Below, in pieces: positions 7,658-16,194 of a stretch of 64,000 nt of DNA. The position numbers and the translations under genes were made by a program. Source of the stretch: Agrobacterium leguminum (lineage in GTDB: Bacteria; Pseudomonadota; Alphaproteobacteria; Rhizobiales; Rhizobiaceae); contig NZ_JADQWB010000010.1 of assembly GCF_015704895.1 (NCBI RefSeq), positions 1 through 64,000 of the forward strand, given 5' to 3'. Position 1 is the stretch's first letter. Each line of letters begins with the position of its first letter. The notes beneath the pieces were generated by a model. The model ran no database searches. It saw only the letters and a list, made by a program, of their open reading frames with translations, and had not been told where the DNA came from.

Positions 7658-8062
7658 TCAGGGCATTTTTCGCGGACGGCCGCCCTTGGCACCGTTCGCG
7701 CGACTGGCTGCCGTCTTGGCCGGAGAGCGGGATTGACCGCCCTTGCGCTGCGCTTCCATGAATGTGCGGCTGCCGAAAATACCGTTCATCAGACCGCTGA
7801 TCGTATAGTCGACATCGAGGGTTTCCCAATGCAGACCCGTCTCGCCGAGCAGTTCGACATCCGCAAGCTGTTCGGCGGTCGCGTCCTGCAAGCCTTCGAG
7901 CGCCCGCGCGGGGAACATGAAGCAGGCGCCGTTGGCAAAATCGACGATGACACGGGCCGAGGCCGTTTCGAAACGCACGGAAACCGGAATGGGGCGCTCG
8001 GCGCGCTCTTTTTGCCAGCGTTCCTTGGCGGCGGCGAGTTCGGCATCGCTGACCTCAACCAT
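7658..8062 (-). CDS. DUF2442-family protein, putative antitoxin with AT-hook-like tail
   Basis: This 134-residue protein has a DUF2442 core (about residues 20-95), including 'VSVRFETASARVIVDFANGA', 'LEGLQDATAEQLADVEL' and 'GLHWETLDVDYTISGLMNGI'. The basic C-terminus ends 'ANGAKGGRPRKMP', and GGRPRK resembles an AT-hook DNA-binding motif. The ATG at 8062 gives the usual family start ('MVEVSDAELAAAKERW'); longer frames run over unrelated sequence. It overlaps the upstream DUF4160 gene by 8 bp, so the pair is co-translated. DUF4160-DUF2442 pairs are often discussed as toxin-antitoxin-like modules, and the antitoxin role here is inference. Confidence 0.87.
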   Translation of the reverse strand: MVEVSDAELAAAKERWQKERAERPIPVSVRFETASARVIVDFANGACFMFPARALEGLQDATAEQLADVELLGETGLHWETLDVDYTISGLMNGIFGSRTFMEAQRKGGQSRSPAKTAASRANGAKGGRPRKMP

Positions 8063-8291
8063 GATATCGTCTCCAGGTTTCCATAAACAGTATCCGGTTT
8101 TCCTCGATGACGGCGACGGCGCGCCGCACATCCCGGTCCGACATGCCGCCCTGTGTGAGAACGACGAGGCTGACGATGTCGATACGGGCTTCACCCTCTC
8201 CATAAACATGGGCATGCGGCGGCTCGTGATCGGCCGTGTAGATGACAAAACGCATGCCATGCTGGCGGAGAACCGTGACCATGAGAACCAT
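8055..8291 (-). CDS. DUF4160-family protein, putative toxin partner
   Basis: This 78-residue protein has the DUF4160 signature: 'MVTVLRQHGMRFVIYTADHE', then 'PPHAHVYGEGEARIDI', and a C-terminal helix 'RRAVAVIEENRILFMETWRR'. Two in-frame ATGs are possible (8291 and 8282); the second gives the start usual for the family. It is the first gene of an antisense pair with DUF2442. A perfect 7-bp inverted repeat (8292-8309) touches the first ATG and could be an autoregulatory operator. No biochemical function is established for the family that I can cite. Confidence 0.85.
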   Translation of the reverse strand: MVLMVTVLRQHGMRFVIYTADHEPPHAHVYGEGEARIDIVSLVVLTQGGMSDRDVRRAVAVIEENRILFMETWRRYHG

Positions 8292-8309
8292 AACCCAAGA
8301 AGTTGGGTT
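8292..8309. promoter_or_regulatory. Perfect inverted repeat at the start of the DUF4160-DUF2442 pair
   Basis: AACCCAA at 8292-8298 and TTGGGTT at 8303-8309 form a perfect 7-bp inverted repeat with a 4-bp centre (GAAG). It abuts the ATG at 8291. If translation starts at 8282, the repeat lies in the untranslated leader. It could be an operator bound by the DUF2442 partner or a hairpin covering the start. Half of it recurs as TGGGTT at 8321-8326. Confidence 0.5.
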
Positions 8310-8394
8310 TTAAAAGAGTGTGGGTTGAAGCAGCGGTTTTTGAGAGCTGTTTCAGCACCATGCATTCCCCAGTTGAATCAGAAAGGCAAGCGCG

Positions 8395-8973
8395 ATGGCG
8401 GGCGAAGGATCGATGGCGGAGAACCGGGAAGAGGCGGAGGCGCTGTCCGAGGTGATGGGCGATCTTGAGCGCCGGTCCGAGCGGTTCGGCGCGGCCCTGA
8501 CCTCGGCCCTGCAGGCGGCGACGGCGGGCGGCAAAGGGCTGGACGATGTGTTGCGCGGGTTAGGGCAGCGGCTGTCCGGCATCGCACTTTCGGCCGGTCT
8601 GAAACCGTTGGAGGGCATGATCGGCAATGCCGTCAGCGGGCTTTTGAACGGCGGCGGTTCGCTGTTCGCTTTTGCCGACGGCGGTGTGCCGGGACGCGGC
8701 ATCACGCCCTTTGCCGATGGCGGCGTCGTTTCCAGTCCCGCCTTTTTTCCGATGGGCGGCGGGCTTGGCCTGATGGGCGAGGCGGGGGCGGAAGCGATCC
8801 TGCCGCTGAAGCGCGGTTCGGATGGCGCTCTCGGCGTTGCCGCGCCGTCCGGCGGCGGGGCGCAGATCGTTTTTAACGTGACGGCGACGGATGCTGCGAG
8901 CTTTCGGAAAAGCGAAGGCCAGATCGCCGCCATGCTGGCACGCAGCGTCGGGCGCGGCCAGCGCGGATTGTGA
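8395..8973 (+). CDS. Short tail tape-measure protein (g11)
   Basis: This 192-residue protein resembles the unusually short tape measure of GTAs. It has an N-terminal charged helix ('AENREEAEALSEVMGDLERR'), a glycine-rich hydrophobic part near residues 60-85, repeated 'FADGGV' turns, the typical 'GLMGEAGAEAILPLKRG' around residue 125, and the C-terminal 'MLARSVGRGQRG'. The short length predicts a short tail, as in RcGTA. The upstream DUF pair separates it from its chaperone genes. Confidence 0.87.
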   Translation: MAGEGSMAENREEAEALSEVMGDLERRSERFGAALTSALQAATAGGKGLDDVLRGLGQRLSGIALSAGLKPLEGMIGNAVSGLLNGGGSLFAFADGGVPGRGITPFADGGVVSSPAFFPMGGGLGLMGEAGAEAILPLKRGSDGALGVAAPSGGGAQIVFNVTATDAASFRKSEGQIAAMLARSVGRGQRGL

Positions 8974-9029
8974 CGCACGCGCGTCCTCCCACGTTTCAAG
9001 ACCATCGAAAAGAATCCAGGAACAATGAC

Positions 9030-9668
9030 ATGGCGGCATTTCATGAAGTGCGGTTTCCGCTGCGGCTCGCACTCGGGGTGAGCGGCGGGCCGGTGCGGCG
9101 GACGGATATCGTCAACCTGTCCAATGGCCGCGAAAGCCGTAATCAGCGCTGGAGGAACGCCAGACGCAGCTATGACGCCGGATCCGGTATCCGCTCTGTT
9201 GCCGATCTTTATGAGGTGCTTGCCTTTTTCGAGGCGCGGCGCGGCGAGCTTTACGGCTTTCGCTTTCGCGATCCGGTGGATTTCAAATCCTGCCCGCCGG
9301 GAGAGACGCCCGCCGCGACCGATCAGAGGATCGGGACCGGCGACGGGATGACGGCCCGTTTTCAGTTGCTGAAGACCTATGCCGATGCGGGCGGCTCCTT
9401 TGTGCGGCGGATCGAGAAACCGGCCGAAGGCTCGGTCATGGTTTCGGTCGAAGGGGTAAAGGTCGAAGCGGCTGATGTGGCGGTCGATCATGTAACCGGA
9501 ATGGTCGTGTTCCGTGCGGGGCGGGTGCCGCCCGCCGGCGCCGCGATCCGCGCCGGTTTCGAATTCGACGTGCCGGTCCGCTTCGGGATCGACCGTATCG
9601 ACGTGAACCTGACCGCTTTCGAAGCGGGCCGCATTCCCTCCATTCCACTGATGGAAATCCTGCCATGA
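9030..9668 (+). CDS. DUF2460 distal tail protein (g12)
   Basis: This 212-residue protein matches the DUF2460 family, the distal tail protein that joins the tube to the hub. Markers are 'AAFHEVRFPLRLALGVSGG' at the start, 'EVLAFFEARRGELYGFRFRD' near residue 67 and 'FDVPVRFGIDRIDVNLTAFE' near the C-terminus. The ATG at 9030 is preferred over an in-frame start 60 bp upstream, because the conserved N-terminus begins there and a CCAGG site precedes it. The stop overlaps the g13 start in an ATGA. Confidence 0.92.
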   Translation: MAAFHEVRFPLRLALGVSGGPVRRTDIVNLSNGRESRNQRWRNARRSYDAGSGIRSVADLYEVLAFFEARRGELYGFRFRDPVDFKSCPPGETPAATDQRIGTGDGMTARFQLLKTYADAGGSFVRRIEKPAEGSVMVSVEGVKVEAADVAVDHVTGMVVFRAGRVPPAGAAIRAGFEFDVPVRFGIDRIDVNLTAFEAGRIPSIPLMEILP

Positions 9669-10549
9669 AAACCATTCCCGCCGCCCTTGCCGGGCATCTC
9701 GGGCAAGATGCGACGACCACATGCCATTGCTGGAAGGTGACACTAAAGGACGGTGCGGTGATCGGTTTTACCGATCATGACGAGACGATATCACTCGGTG
9801 GTCTGTCCTACCTTGCCGCCAGCGGTTTCGCTGCGAGCGATAACGACGGCGAAACAGGGCTGGGTGCAGGCGCCGGGGAGGTGGCTGGCGGTTTTTCGAG
9901 CGAGGCGATTGCGGAGGGCGATCTGGCCGCCGGGCGTTTCGATGGGGCGCGGGTGGAGCTTTTCCTCGTCAACTGGCAGGCGCCTGACCAGCATGTGCTG
10001 CTCAGCCTGCGTGAAATTGGCGAGGTGACGCGGGCCGGCGGGGCGTTTCGCGCCGAGCTGCGCAGCCTTGCGCATCGCCTCGGCCAGCCGCAGGGCAGGG
10101 TCTATGGGCGGCGCTGCGACGCCGCCCTTGGCGACAGGCGTTGCGGTGTCGATCTGGCCAGCTTTGCCGGGCATGGCCGCGTGGCGGCGGTGGACGCCTC
10201 GGGCGGCCTGCTCGTCTCCGGGCTCGATGCCTTTGCCGATGGTTTCTTCAGCCGGGGAAAGCTGCGTTTTCTGACCGGCCCGCTCGCCGGCAAGGGGTTC
10301 GATCTCGACGGGCAGGAGCGGCGTGACGGCGGGATGCTTCTGTCCTTCTGGCTGCCGCCGGAACAGACGCCTTCGCCGGGAGATACGTTTTCCGTCACCG
10401 CCGGCTGCGACAAGAGTTTTTCCACCTGCCGGGCAAAATTCGCCAATCATCTGAATTTCCGGGGCTTTCCGCATCTGCCAGGGGCGGATTTCGCCTATTC
10501 CTATGCGGCGGGCGGCGAGAGCCATGACGGCGGGGCGCTGTTTTCATGA
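9665..10549 (+). CDS. DUF2163 tail hub protein (g13)
   Basis: This 294-residue protein belongs to the DUF2163 / phage BR0599-like family, the hub of the GTA baseplate. Residues 15-30 ('CHCWKVTLKDGAVIGFTDHD') are typical. Four later cysteines occur in 'GRRCDAALGDRRCGVDL' and 'AGCDKSFSTCRAKF', followed by 'NHLNFRGFPHLPG'. As I recall, the RcGTA hub binds an iron-sulfur cluster through such cysteines, and their conservation suggests the same here. Overlaps of 4 bp join it to g12 and g14. Confidence 0.92.
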   Translation: MKTIPAALAGHLGQDATTTCHCWKVTLKDGAVIGFTDHDETISLGGLSYLAASGFAASDNDGETGLGAGAGEVAGGFSSEAIAEGDLAAGRFDGARVELFLVNWQAPDQHVLLSLREIGEVTRAGGAFRAELRSLAHRLGQPQGRVYGRRCDAALGDRRCGVDLASFAGHGRVAAVDASGGLLVSGLDAFADGFFSRGKLRFLTGPLAGKGFDLDGQERRDGGMLLSFWLPPEQTPSPGDTFSVTAGCDKSFSTCRAKFANHLNFRGFPHLPGADFAYSYAAGGESHDGGALFS

Positions 10550-10980
10550 GCGATCCCGGCGAAAGAGTGCTGGCGCTCGCCGAAGGCTGGATCGGCACGC
10601 CCTATCGGCATCAGGCCTCGTTGAAGGGTGTCGGCTGCGATTGCCTCGGCCTCATTCGCGGCATCTGGCGGGACCTTTACGGCCACGAACCGGAATTGCC
10701 GCCGCCCTATGCGCCCGATTGGGCCGAACGCGGCGGCGAGGACCGGCTGATGGCGGCCGCAAAACGCCATTTTTCGGCGGTGGCGGGCCTGGAAGAGGCA
10801 AGGCCGGGAGACCTGCTGCTGTTCCGCTGGCGGGCCGATGCGGCGGCCAAGCATCTGGGCATTCTGGCCGGTCCGCAGCATTTCATCCATGCCTATGAAC
10901 AGGCGGCGGTGGTGCGTTCGGCGCTGGTGCCCGGCTGGCGGCGGCGCATTGCCGGCGTCTTCCGTTTTCCCGATTCCTGA
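10546..10980 (+). CDS. NlpC/P60-family tail peptidase (g14)
   Basis: This 144-residue cysteine peptidase carries 'WIGTPYRHQASLKGVGCDCL' with the catalytic Cys in 'GCDCLGL', and the His in 'AAKHLGILAG' about 70 residues later. GTA g14 is a tail-attached peptidoglycan peptidase thought to help the particle cross the recipient cell wall. The start overlaps the hub stop by 4 bp; g15 starts 15 bp downstream. Confidence 0.93.
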   Translation: MSDPGERVLALAEGWIGTPYRHQASLKGVGCDCLGLIRGIWRDLYGHEPELPPPYAPDWAERGGEDRLMAAAKRHFSAVAGLEEARPGDLLLFRWRADAAAKHLGILAGPQHFIHAYEQAAVVRSALVPGWRRRIAGVFRFPDS

Positions 10981-10995
10981 TTTTTCGAGGCAAGC

Positions 10996-13900
10996 ATGGC
11001 GACAATCGTTTTTCAGGCGGCGGGCGCGGCACTCGGCGGCATTTTCGGTCCTTTGGGCGCGGTGATCGGCCGGGCGGCCGGGGCGCTGGCGGGCAATGCC
11101 ATCGACCGCACGCTGCTTTCGAACGGGCGGACGGTAACGGGCGCGCGGCTCTCGACCGCGCGCATTCCCGGCGCGGATGAGGGAGCGGCGATCAACCGGC
11201 TCTATGGCGCAGCACGGATCGGCGGCACGCTGATCTGGGCGACGCGTTTCGAAGAAAGCGTGGAGGTGGAGCGGCGTGGCGGCAAGGGCAATCGCGGCCC
11301 GAAGGTCGAAACCTTTCGGTATTTTGCCAACATCGCCATCGGTCTTTGCGAAGGCGAGGCGGCAAGGGTGCGGCGCGTCTGGGCCGATGGGCGGGAACTG
11401 GACCTGAGTGCCGTGGAGATGCGCTTTTATCCTGGCAGCGAGACGCAATTGCCCGACCCGCTGATCGAGGCGAAGCAGGGGGCGGGCAATGCGCCGGCCT
11501 TTCGCGGACTGGCCTATGTGGTGTTCGAACGCCTGCCGCTCGACGGCTTCGGCAACCGCATTCCGCTCATGCAGTTCGAAGTGGTGCGGCCGGTCGGCCG
11601 GCTGGAAAAATCCATCCGCGCCATCACCGTCATTCCGGGCGCCACCGAGCACGGTTACGCCACCGCGCCGGTTTCCGAAAGGACGGGGATCGGCCAAAGC
11701 CGCATCATGAACCGCAACGGCCTGACCGCTTCGACCGACTGGGCTGCTGCGATCGACGAGTTGCTGGATCTGTGCCCCAATCTTGAGAGCGTGGCGCTGG
11801 TGGTGAGCTGGTTCGGCACGGATATGCGGGCGGGGGAATGCCGCATTCTGCCGGGCGTGGAAGTGGCCGGCCGGGATGGGGAAACCATGCCATGGTCCGT
11901 CGCCGGCATGTCACGCGATGAGGCGCATCCTGTCAGCCATCATGGCGGCGGCCCGGCCTATGGCGGCACGCCGAACGACGAAAGCGTGTTGCAGGCGATA
12001 GCCGATCTCAGGGCGCGCGGGCTTCGGGTGTGCCTTTATCCCTTCGTGATGATGGATGTTCCCATCGGCAATGGGCTGCCGGACCCCTATGGCAAAAGCG
12101 AGCAGGACGCCTATGCCTGGCGCGGGCGCATCACCTGCTTTCCTGCACCCGGCAGGGCCGGCACTGCGGATCGCAGCGCGGGCGCAAGGGCGCAGGTTTC
12201 CGCCTTCTGCAACCGTGACGAAGGCTATCGCCGTATGGTGCTGCACTATGCGGCGCTGGCGGCCCAGGCGGGGGGAGTGGATGCCTTTCTGATCGGCTCG
12301 GAGCTGCGCGGGCTGACCTCGCTCAGAGACCAGAACGACGCCTTTCCCTTTGTCGGGGAATTGCTGCGGCTGGCGGGCGAGGTGCGGGCGATATTGGGGC
12401 CGGCGGTGAAGCTGACCTATGCGGCGGACTGGAGCGAATATTTCGGCCACCAGCCGGCAGACGGCTCGGGCGACGTGTTCTTCCATCTCGATCCGCTCTG
12501 GGCGAGCCCGAATATCGACGCCATCGGCATCGACAACTACATGCCACTTTCCGACTGGCGTGACGGGGATGCCGCAAACGGCAATCCGGACGGCATGACC
12601 GGCCCGGACGATGTGAGCGCCTTCCGCCGCGCGATGACGGCGGGAGAGGGTTTCGACTGGTATTATGCCAGCGATGCGGACCGCGCCGCGCGGCGGCGCA
12701 CGCCGATTACCGACGGGCTGAAGGGCAAGCCGTGGGTGTTCCGTTACAAGGACTTGCGTAACTGGTGGGGAAACCTCCACTACGACCGGGTGCGGGGTGT
12801 GGAGAAAACAACGCCGACGGCATGGGCGCCGCGCTCGAAGCCCATCTGGTTCACCGAACTCGGCTGCCCGGCGGTGGACAAGAGCGCGACGCGCCCCAAT
12901 GTCTTTCCCGATCCGAAATCGGCGGAAAACGCCTTTCCCTATTTTTCCCGCCGCAACCGCGCCGACAGCCAGCAGCGACGGTTTCTGGAGGCGCATCTCG
13001 ACCATTGGGGAAAGGGCGATGCGGCGATGGTCAATGCAAACCGGGTCTATCTGTGGACCTGGGATGCACGGCCCTTTCCGGCCTTTCCGCAGAATGGCGC
13101 GGCATGGAGCGATGGGGCGAACTGGCGCACCGGCCACTGGCTGAACGGGAGGCTGGGCACGGCAACGCTCGCCGATGCCATCGCCGCCATCCTCACCGAT
13201 CACGGCTTTTCAGACTTCGACGTTTCCGCCGTCAGCGGCGATCTGGGAGGTTATGTGCAGGGCGACGTGACCTCGGCCCGCAACCTCTTGGAGCCGCTGA
13301 TGGCGGCGTTTCAGGTGGATGTGACGGAAGATGGCGGAACCCTGCGCTTCCGCTCCCGCAACACGGCGGTCTTGCCGGTCCGGGATATTGCCGTGCTGGC
13401 CGATCTGGAAGACGAGCCGCTCTGGTCGGAAAATCGCGGCCATGACAGCGATTTCGCCGCTGAAGCCGTGCTGACGTCTTTCAACCCGGCGCTGGATTAC
13501 GAGCAGGCAAGTGTACGGTCCCGCCGCATCGACAATGCCGGCAGCCGGGTGATGCGGCTCGATCTCAACGCTGCCCTGCCTGCGGAAACGGCGGAAGCCG
13601 CCGTCGAGGCGCTGTTGCGCGACAACCGGCAGGCGCGGCGCAGCCTGCGCTTTGCTCTGCCGCCTTGCGATATCGCGCTTGAACCGGGTGATTGTATCCG
13701 CCTGGCGGAAGGGGCCTTTCCGCAGGCGCCGGCAGGGCGGTTTCTGGTCAGCCGGATCGAGGACGGCGCGGTGCGGCAGGTGGAGGCGAGGGCCTTTTCC
13801 GCGGCCTTTCCGGTCTTTGCCGGCGGTGCGGAGGAACGGCGCAGCAGCGGCGCAAGCGGGGCGGAAGGTTTCGCGCCCGAGGTGCTGTTTCTCGATCTGC

Positions 13901-14796
13901 CCTACCATGACGGCGCCGCGCCGGAGGATTCGGCGCGGATTGCGGCGCTTGCAAAGCCCTGGCGGCCAATCGTCATTTCCGCGTCGCCGGGCAGGGAAGG
14001 TTACCGGCAGCGCGTGCTGCTGGACAGGCCGGCGATGATCGGCGCGCTGGCAATGCCGCTGACATCAGGCCCTTCCGGCCGCTTCGACCGGAAAAACACC
14101 GTCGTCGTCGATCTGCCCTTCGGCGAGGTATCGTCGGCCGGGGAGTTTTCGGTGCTGAACGGTGAGAACCGTCTTGCCATCAAGGCGGCGAACGGCGTGT
14201 GGGAAATCGTCGCCTTCGCAAAGGCCGAGGAAATCGCACCCGCACGCTGGCGGCTCTCCGCTCTTCTGCGGGGACTCGCCGGCACGGAAGACGCGCTCGC
14301 CGCAGGCGCGCCGAAAGGTGCGCCGGTGGTGGTTCTGGATGCGGCGGTGCAGCCGCTCGGTCTTGCCGCGAGCGAGCGCGGGCGACGCCTGAACTGGATT
14401 GCGGAGGCCGCCGGAATGGCGGGCGCGCCGAGCGGTCCTTTTGCCTTCGAGGGCGGCCTGCGGGCGCTGACACCGCTTGCGCCGGTGCATCTTGCCGCCG
14501 AGCGGCGCGGCGACGGCGTTTTCATCAGGTGGAAACGCCGGGGCCGGGTGGAGGCCGACGGCTGGGATGCGAGCGACATCCCGCTGGACGAGCCCTTCGA
14601 GCTTTATCGCATCGAGGTACTGGACGGCGAGACCGTGCGGCGCATGGCGGAGGTTTCGCAACCCTTCTGGTTTTACCCCGCCGCGGACGAACTCACAGAT
14701 TTCCCGGCATTGCGGGATCACATTTCCGTGCGTGTCCGAATGCTCGGCCGCGCGGTGCCCTCGGGCGTCGTGGCTGAGGCCACCCTCCCGATCTGA
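10996..14796 (+). CDS. GTA tail fibre/host specificity megatron (g15)
   Basis: This 1266-residue protein has the GTA g15 layout. A hydrophobic glycine-rich N-terminus ('AAGAALGGIFGPLGAVIGRA') is followed by a baseplate region, and then by a TIM-barrel-like glycosyl hydrolase domain at about residues 250-700 ('SVALVVSWFGTDMRAGECRI', 'FLIGSELRGLT', 'KPIWFTELGCPAVDK'). A Phage-tail_3-type domain occupies about 730-970, and a C-terminal fibre region follows. It is the largest gene in the window and the end of the GTA structural genes. In RcGTA this protein forms the central fibre and cell-contact tip. A GAGGCAAGC site precedes the ATG. Confidence 0.93.
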   Translation: MATIVFQAAGAALGGIFGPLGAVIGRAAGALAGNAIDRTLLSNGRTVTGARLSTARIPGADEGAAINRLYGAARIGGTLIWATRFEESVEVERRGGKGNRGPKVETFRYFANIAIGLCEGEAARVRRVWADGRELDLSAVEMRFYPGSETQLPDPLIEAKQGAGNAPAFRGLAYVVFERLPLDGFGNRIPLMQFEVVRPVGRLEKSIRAITVIPGATEHGYATAPVSERTGIGQSRIMNRNGLTASTDWAAAIDELLDLCPNLESVALVVSWFGTDMRAGECRILPGVEVAGRDGETMPWSVAGMSRDEAHPVSHHGGGPAYGGTPNDESVLQAIADLRARGLRVCLYPFVMMDVPIGNGLPDPYGKSEQDAYAWRGRITCFPAPGRAGTADRSAGARAQVSAFCNRDEGYRRMVLHYAALAAQAGGVDAFLIGSELRGLTSLRDQNDAFPFVGELLRLAGEVRAILGPAVKLTYAADWSEYFGHQPADGSGDVFFHLDPLWASPNIDAIGIDNYMPLSDWRDGDAANGNPDGMTGPDDVSAFRRAMTAGEGFDWYYASDADRAARRRTPITDGLKGKPWVFRYKDLRNWWGNLHYDRVRGVEKTTPTAWAPRSKPIWFTELGCPAVDKSATRPNVFPDPKSAENAFPYFSRRNRADSQQRRFLEAHLDHWGKGDAAMVNANRVYLWTWDARPFPAFPQNGAAWSDGANWRTGHWLNGRLGTATLADAIAAILTDHGFSDFDVSAVSGDLGGYVQGDVTSARNLLEPLMAAFQVDVTEDGGTLRFRSRNTAVLPVRDIAVLADLEDEPLWSENRGHDSDFAAEAVLTSFNPALDYEQASVRSRRIDNAGSRVMRLDLNAALPAETAEAAVEALLRDNRQARRSLRFALPPCDIALEPGDCIRLAEGAFPQAPAGRFLVSRIEDGAVRQVEARAFSAAFPVFAGGAEERRSSGASGAEGFAPEVLFLDLPYHDGAAPEDSARIAALAKPWRPIVISASPGREGYRQRVLLDRPAMIGALAMPLTSGPSGRFDRKNTVVVDLPFGEVSSAGEFSVLNGENRLAIKAANGVWEIVAFAKAEEIAPARWRLSALLRGLAGTEDALAAGAPKGAPVVVLDAAVQPLGLAASERGRRLNWIAEAAGMAGAPSGPFAFEGGLRALTPLAPVHLAAERRGDGVFIRWKRRGRVEADGWDASDIPLDEPFELYRIEVLDGETVRRMAEVSQPFWFYPAADELTDFPALRDHISVRVRMLGRAVPSGVVAEATLPI

Positions 14797-14830
14797 CATG
14801 TGCCTGAAAAACAACGCAAAGGATGAGACT

Positions 14831-15037
14831 ATGGACAGTACCAAAGCATGGTATCAATCGCGCACGATCTGGGGCGCCCTGGTCGCGGTTTTCGCACCGC
14901 TTTTCAGCATCGCCGGCCTCGATCTGCCGGCCGGTCTGCAAGGAGAACTTGCGGACGGGCTGGTGACGGTTGCGGGCGGAATCGGTGGTCTGGTCGCACT
15001 TTACGGCCGTCTTTCGGCGACCAGTGCCATTCGCTGA
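14831..15037 (+). CDS. Small holin-like membrane protein at the end of the GTA cluster
   Basis: This 68-residue protein has a short charged N-terminus ('MDSTKAWYQSRTIW') and two hydrophobic helices (about 14-30 and 43-60), then a short polar tail. This is the plan of small phage holins. The start at 14831 is preferred over an ATG at 14798 because it has a good AAAGGATGAG site. It lies 34 bp after g15 on the same strand, so it is probably transcribed with the tail genes. A role in membrane permeabilisation for particle release is inferred from size and place only. Confidence 0.72.
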   Translation: MDSTKAWYQSRTIWGALVAVFAPLFSIAGLDLPAGLQGELADGLVTVAGGIGGLVALYGRLSATSAIR

Positions 15038-15095
15038 CAGCGCCCGCGACGACGCCGTTCCCGTCTTGCGCCCATGCGGCGGGGGCGGCATTCAT

Positions 15096-15123
15096 TTGCC
15101 ATTCAGACGCTTTGCGCTACATA
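15096..15123 (+). promoter_or_regulatory. Candidate sigma-70 promoter for feuN
   Basis: TTGCCA (15096-15101) and TACATA (15118-15123) are separated by 16 bp, 50 bp before the feuN ATG. The match is fair and placed correctly, but not proven. Confidence 0.4.
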
Positions 15124-15173
15124 TTCGGTCAGAATACGGTTCGAGACGCACCCGGTTTTTGGAAGTTTGTAGA

Positions 15174-15428
15174 ATGGCATCACCTCTCATCATCGCGACG
15201 CTTGCAGCCGGGCTTTCCGGTTTCACGGCGCCCGAGGCTGATCTGCAGGGCCATTACATTCTGGCGGCGAGCGATTGCGGCGCAGCCGTCGCCCGCGTCG
15301 TGCGCGAAACCGGCGGTCAGCTGCTTTCGGTCTATCCTTCCGGCGACGGTCAGTCCTGTGTCGTCACCGTTCTCGTTCAGGGCAATGGCGAACGCCCGCG
15401 CAAGGTGACGATGCGCGTGCCGATGTAG
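15174..15428 (+). CDS. feuN: FeuN-like periplasmic modulator of the FeuPQ system
   Basis: This 84-residue protein has a hydrophobic N-terminus ('LIIATLAAGLSGFTA') consistent with export, and a small mature domain with two cysteines ('ASDCGAA' and 'GQSCVVTVL') that could form a disulfide. It lies directly upstream of the FeuP/FeuQ genes. In Sinorhizobium meliloti the small periplasmic protein FeuN, encoded at this position, restrains the sensor FeuQ and is essential because unrestrained FeuPQ signalling is toxic. Assignment rests on size, export signal and gene order. Confidence 0.82.
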   Translation: MASPLIIATLAAGLSGFTAPEADLQGHYILAASDCGAAVARVVRETGGQLLSVYPSGDGQSCVVTVLVQGNGERPRKVTMRVPM

Positions 15429-15522
15429 CTTGCCCGCATCGCCGAAATATCGGAAAACAATCCGACACATTTAGCATGACCGGCGACGCGCCTGCGGGCC
15501 GGGATACAGGAAAGGGCGGACA

Positions 15523-16194
15523 ATGCGTATTCTCGTTGTTGAGGACGATGCCAATCTCAATCGTCAGCTGACCGATGCGCTGAAAGAAGCCGGTTATGTC
15601 GTCGATCAGGCATTCGACGGCGAGGAAGGCCATTATCTCGGCGATACCGAACCCTATGACGCCATCGTCCTCGATATCGGCCTGCCGCAGCTCGACGGCA
15701 TCACCGTCGTTGAAAAATGGCGTGCGGCCGGCAAGTCCATGCCGGTGCTTATCCTCACCGCCCGCGACCGCTGGAGCGACAAGGTTGCCGGCATCGACGC
15801 CGGTGCCGACGATTATGTGACGAAGCCTTTCCATGTCGAAGAAGTGCTTGCCCGCGTGCGCGCGCTCATCCGCCGCGCCGCCGGCCATGCTTCTTCCGAA
15901 CTGGTGTGCGGCCCGGTCCGGCTCGACACCAAGTCTTCCAAGGCGACCGTCAACGGCACGACGCTGAAGCTCACTTCGCACGAGTTCCGGCTGCTGTCCT
16001 ATCTGATGCACCACATGGGCGAGGTCGTCTCGCGCACGGAGCTGGTCGAACACATGTACGATCAGGATTTCGACCGCGATTCCAACACCATCGAGGTGTT
16101 TGTCGGCCGTCTGCGCAAGAAGCTCGGTGTTGATCTGATCGAGACGATCCGCGGTCTCGGTTACCGGATGCAAGCGCCGGCAGATGCGAAGTAA
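15523..16194 (+). CDS. feuP: Response regulator FeuP (OmpR/PhoP type)
   Basis: This 223-residue regulator has an N-terminal receiver domain ('MRILVVEDDANLNRQL', phosphoacceptor Asp51 in 'IVLDIGLPQLDG', Lys in 'YVTKPF') and a C-terminal OmpR-type winged helix from about residue 125 ('LTSHEFRLLSYLMHHMGEVV', ending 'LIETIRGLGYRM'). In rhizobia FeuP activates genes for cyclic glucan export and adaptation to low osmolarity. It lies between feuN and feuQ; the feuQ start overlaps its end by 11 bp. Confidence 0.9.
   Translation: MRILVVEDDANLNRQLTDALKEAGYVVDQAFDGEEGHYLGDTEPYDAIVLDIGLPQLDGITVVEKWRAAGKSMPVLILTARDRWSDKVAGIDAGADDYVTKPFHVEEVLARVRALIRRAAGHASSELVCGPVRLDTKSSKATVNGTTLKLTSHEFRLLSYLMHHMGEVVSRTELVEHMYDQDFDRDSNTIEVFVGRLRKKLGVDLIETIRGLGYRMQAPADAK

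Noticed and set aside
7649-8086. 145-residue plus-strand frame over the DUF2442 gene
   Set aside because: The opposite strand holds the recognised DUF2442 domain; the plus frame is its shadow, although it would extend the GTA operon orientation.
11911-13203. 430-residue minus-strand frame inside the g15 gene
   Set aside because: Antisense shadow with Arg/Gly/Pro-biased, motif-free sequence.
309-15037. A complete inducible prophage
   Set aside because: No integrase, repressor, replication genes or attachment sites are seen, and the gene content and order are those of a gene transfer agent.
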